From Candidatus Kapaibacterium sp. (GTDB lineage: Bacteria > Bacteroidota > Ignavibacteria > Kapaibacteriales > UBA4661), in contig RDXM01000115.1 in the NCBI GenBank assembly GCA_004292595.1, positions 1 through 34,844 of the forward strand: a DNA stretch of 34,844 bases. Reading direction: 5' to 3'. The notes beneath the pieces were generated by a model. It saw nothing but the letters and a program-made list of their open reading frames with translations. It was not told the origin of the DNA and did no database searches. Below, piece by piece: positions 33,036-34,844 of the stretch. Numbering within the stretch: the stretch's first letter is position 1; the number at the start of each line of letters is the position of its first letter. The position numbers and the translations under genes were made by a program.

Positions 33036-34223
33036 ATGTCAAAACGCGATTACTACGAAATTTTGGGAGTTGGGAAAACAGCGCAAAAAGATGAAATTAA
33101 AATTGCGTATCGCAAATTAGCAATGCAGTATCATCCCGACCGCAATCCCGACAACAAAGAAGCTGAAGATAAATTCAAAGAAGCCACCGAGGCGTATGAA
33201 ATTCTCAGCGACGACGACAAACGCGCTCGCTACGACCGCTACGGGCATCAAGGTGTGCGCGGCGGCGCGGACTTTGGGCAATACACCAATATGAACGATA
33301 TTTTTAGTCAGTTTGGAGATATTTTCGGTGGCGGTGGCGGTGGCGGTGGTGGTAGCATTTTCGATGAAATTTTTGGTGCTGCTGGTCGCTCACGTGGTGG
33401 TGGCGGGCAAGGCAGAGCGCGTCAGGAACGCGGCGCAGACTTAAAAATTCGTATGCCGCTTACGATGGAAGAAATCGCCAAAGGCGTGGACAAAACGGTC
33501 TTGGTGAAGAAATTCACGAGTTGCGGCACGTGCAATGGCTCTGGTGCGAAGGCAGGAAGCGGTCCCGTAACCTGCACGGCGTGTAACGGCACGGGCGAAG
33601 TGCGCCAAGTGTCGCGGTCTATGTTTGGGCAATTCATCAACGTAACGCAGTGTACGACGTGCAGTGGCTCTGGGCAAATGATAAAAGACCCCTGCCAGAC
33701 CTGCTCGGGCGAAGGGCGCGTGAAAACCGAAGCAACGCTCAAGGTAACCATTCCACCAGGCGTGAGCGACGGCAATTATATTCCCCTTCGCCAGCAAGGA
33801 AACATCGGGCGACGCGGCGGTCCAGCAGGCGACGCACTTATCATCATCGAAGAGAAAAAGCATGAGTACTTCGTCCGTGCGGGAAATGATGTATTGTACA
33901 ATCTCATCATCAGCTTCCCCGATGCTGCGTTGGGCGGTGAGGTAAACGTGCCGACACTCGAAGGCACGGCTGCGGTGAGCATCGAAGCTGGTACGCAGCC
34001 TGGCACAAAAATTACGCTGCGTGGCAAAGGCATTCCGCAACTACAAAGCTATGAGAAAGGAAATCAAGTGATTGTGGTGAATGTGTATATTCCAACCAAG
34101 CTGAACACAAAAGAAAAAGCTACGCTCAAGGAATTAGCAAAAAGCCCAAACATCGCTCCAAAGCCTGAGGAGCAGACCAGCACAAAAGATTTTTTCGATA
34201 AAGTGCGCGAGGCATTTTCATAA
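33036..34223 (+). CDS. dnaJ: Chaperone DnaJ
   Basis: A 395-residue co-chaperone that delivers unfolded protein to DnaK and stimulates its ATPase. The J domain begins [11 protein letters not shown] and has the essential HPD in QYHPDRNPD near 33-35. A glycine-rich region (about 95-130) includes a run of nine glycines. Four zinc-binding CxxCxGxG repeats follow: [24 protein letters not shown] and CQTCSGEG. The ATG at 33036 is chosen; an upstream in-frame ATG at 32943 overlaps grpE and gives an unrelated extension. dnaK is not in the window. Confidence 0.95.
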   Translation: MSKRDYYEILGVGKTAQKDEIKIAYRKLAMQYHPDRNPDNKEAEDKFKEATEAYEILSDDDKRARYDRYGHQGVRGGADFGQYTNMNDIFSQFGDIFGGGGGGGGGSIFDEIFGAAGRSRGGGGQGRARQERGADLKIRMPLTMEEIAKGVDKTVLVKKFTSCGTCNGSGAKAGSGPVTCTACNGTGEVRQVSRSMFGQFINVTQCTTCSGSGQMIKDPCQTCSGEGRVKTEATLKVTIPPGVSDGNYIPLRQQGNIGRRGGPAGDALIIIEEKKHEYFVRAGNDVLYNLIISFPDAALGGEVNVPTLEGTAAVSIEAGTQPGTKITLRGKGIPQLQSYEKGNQVIVVNVYIPTKLNTKEKATLKELAKSPNIAPKPEEQTSTKDFFDKVREAFS

Positions 34224-34335
34224 GTGCAGTGTAGGCAATACTGTATATTGTACATCCAAACGCAACAAATATCCCTTCTCACCATTTGCAATCATCCTGC
34301 TTTTGCAGTAGATTCACCATCCTTATAGGTGCAAT

Positions 34336-34602
34336 ATGTACAAACGCTTAGAAGAATTTACCGCAAAAGAATTAGTAGAGCGGCGCAGTATCCAAGAGCT
34401 ACTGCACATCGCCTTGACGGAATTGCGTCGTGCCTTAGATAGGCATGATTACAACATGGCTATTTTTCTCAATGCAACTGGTGTGCGTCTCTTAAACATT
34501 ATGATTCAGCAAAATCTCGCCATTGAAGATGAAGCTGAAATGCTCGAAACCTTGCGCTCGAATGTAACAAATCTTTTGAAGTTACAGAATCGCTTGCAGT
34601 AA
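34336..34602 (+). CDS. Small helical protein of unknown function
   Basis: An 88-residue protein predicted to be almost entirely alpha-helical and amphipathic (ELVERRSIQELLHIALTELRR-like pattern, shown as its core IQELLHIALTELRRAL), with no signal peptide, membrane segment or cysteines. Balanced codon use and a composition like its neighbours favour a real gene. I do not recognise the family. It lies 112 bases after dnaJ on the same strand and could be read from the chaperone transcript. Confidence 0.5.
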   Translation: MYKRLEEFTAKELVERRSIQELLHIALTELRRALDRHDYNMAIFLNATGVRLLNIMIQQNLAIEDEAEMLETLRSNVTNLLKLQNRLQ

Positions 34603-34658
34603 TCACCATTGCACGACTCTTTTTGGGCGATTCTTTTCTTGCGAGCCTCGAAACTAAA

Positions 34659-34708
34659 AAATGCCGAACACGCTGTAAACCTTGCGTTTACTTGCTGGTT
34701 CGGCATTT
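34659..34708. terminator. Long hairpin, probable terminator
   Basis: AAATGCCGAAC (34659-34669) pairs perfectly with GTTCGGCATTT (34698-34708), and GTAAAC (34675-34680) pairs with GTTTAC (34686-34691) inside. The stem is followed by T residues on either strand, stronger on the - strand (TTTTTAGTTT), so it may also serve a convergent gene beyond the window. The remaining 136 bases hold nothing I can identify. Confidence 0.6.
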
Positions 34709-34844
34709 GTGCTTTCCGATGCCTCTCATCTCAAAGAAAATAGTGTTATACCATTTTAATTGTATTTTGGTGCTTTTCGTATCCATGAATAAGCTGTGAG
34801 CCGAGTAATGAGTCTTGGATTGTCCCAGTAGAGCCGTAAGGCAT

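Overview
The window looks like a chromosomal segment from a bacterium of the FCB group (Bacteroidota / Chlorobiota / Ignavibacteria-Kapabacteria side). The evidence is a DUF5683 protein, the remnant of an IPT/TIG-repeat protein ending in what resembles a type IX secretion (T9SS) type A sorting tail, several TAnnTTTG-type promoter candidates, and a general scarcity of Shine-Dalgarno sequences. No rRNA or tRNA gene was recognised, so I do not place it below that level. Coding is mainly on the + strand; frr, typA and the DUF5683 gene are on the - strand.

Layout. 0.2-2.3 kb: a GMC-family oxidoreductase. 2.3-3.2 kb: a gene-free stretch with hairpin repeats, a MITE-like element, a promoter candidate and a structured leader. 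3.2-6.0 kb: a CcmC-like protein with an embedded CcmE-like segment, an EamA transporter and a lipoprotein. 6.3-9.9 kb: a LON-domain protein, a membrane PP2C/SpoIIE phosphatase and an Imm22-like acidic protein. 10.1-13.2 kb: pstS-pstC-pstA for phosphate uptake, without pstB. 13.4-16.0 kb: frr and typA on the - strand, converging on pstA across a bidirectional terminator. 16.3-17.3 kb: a frameshifted IPT/TIG pseudogene. 17.5-21.6 kb: a 1344-residue hybrid histidine kinase with four PAS domains. 21.7-24.6 kb: a stand-alone hisH and a VLCAD-like acyl-CoA dehydrogenase. 24.7-26.2 kb: the DUF5683 gene divergent from rimM. 26.3-26.8 kb: decayed fragments, one transposase-like. 27.0-30.8 kb: fumC, pyrB and a thioredoxin-reductase-like ferredoxin-NADP reductase. 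31.1-34.2 kb: the heat-shock set hrcA-grpE-dnaJ, without dnaK. 34.3-34.6 kb: a small helical protein, then a strong hairpin.

Most genes are housekeeping or metabolic and only loosely grouped; the clear functional sets are pstSCA, frr/typA (translation) and hrcA-grpE-dnaJ (protein folding).

The most striking non-genic signal is a dispersed family of about 78-88 bp REPIN-like elements between genes (6.1, 21.6, 28.5, 29.7 and 30.9 kb, plus rearranged or degenerate pieces at 6.9 and 32.3 kb). Each is a pair of inverted arms, each arm is itself a hairpin, and two copies carry paired base changes that keep the small hairpin rather than the long one. A second family, about 91-95 bp with a shared central palindrome, occurs at 2.4 and 22.5 kb. 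A third short repeat, sharing a 17-mer, sits at gene 3' ends at 12.2, 13.4 and 22.4 kb.
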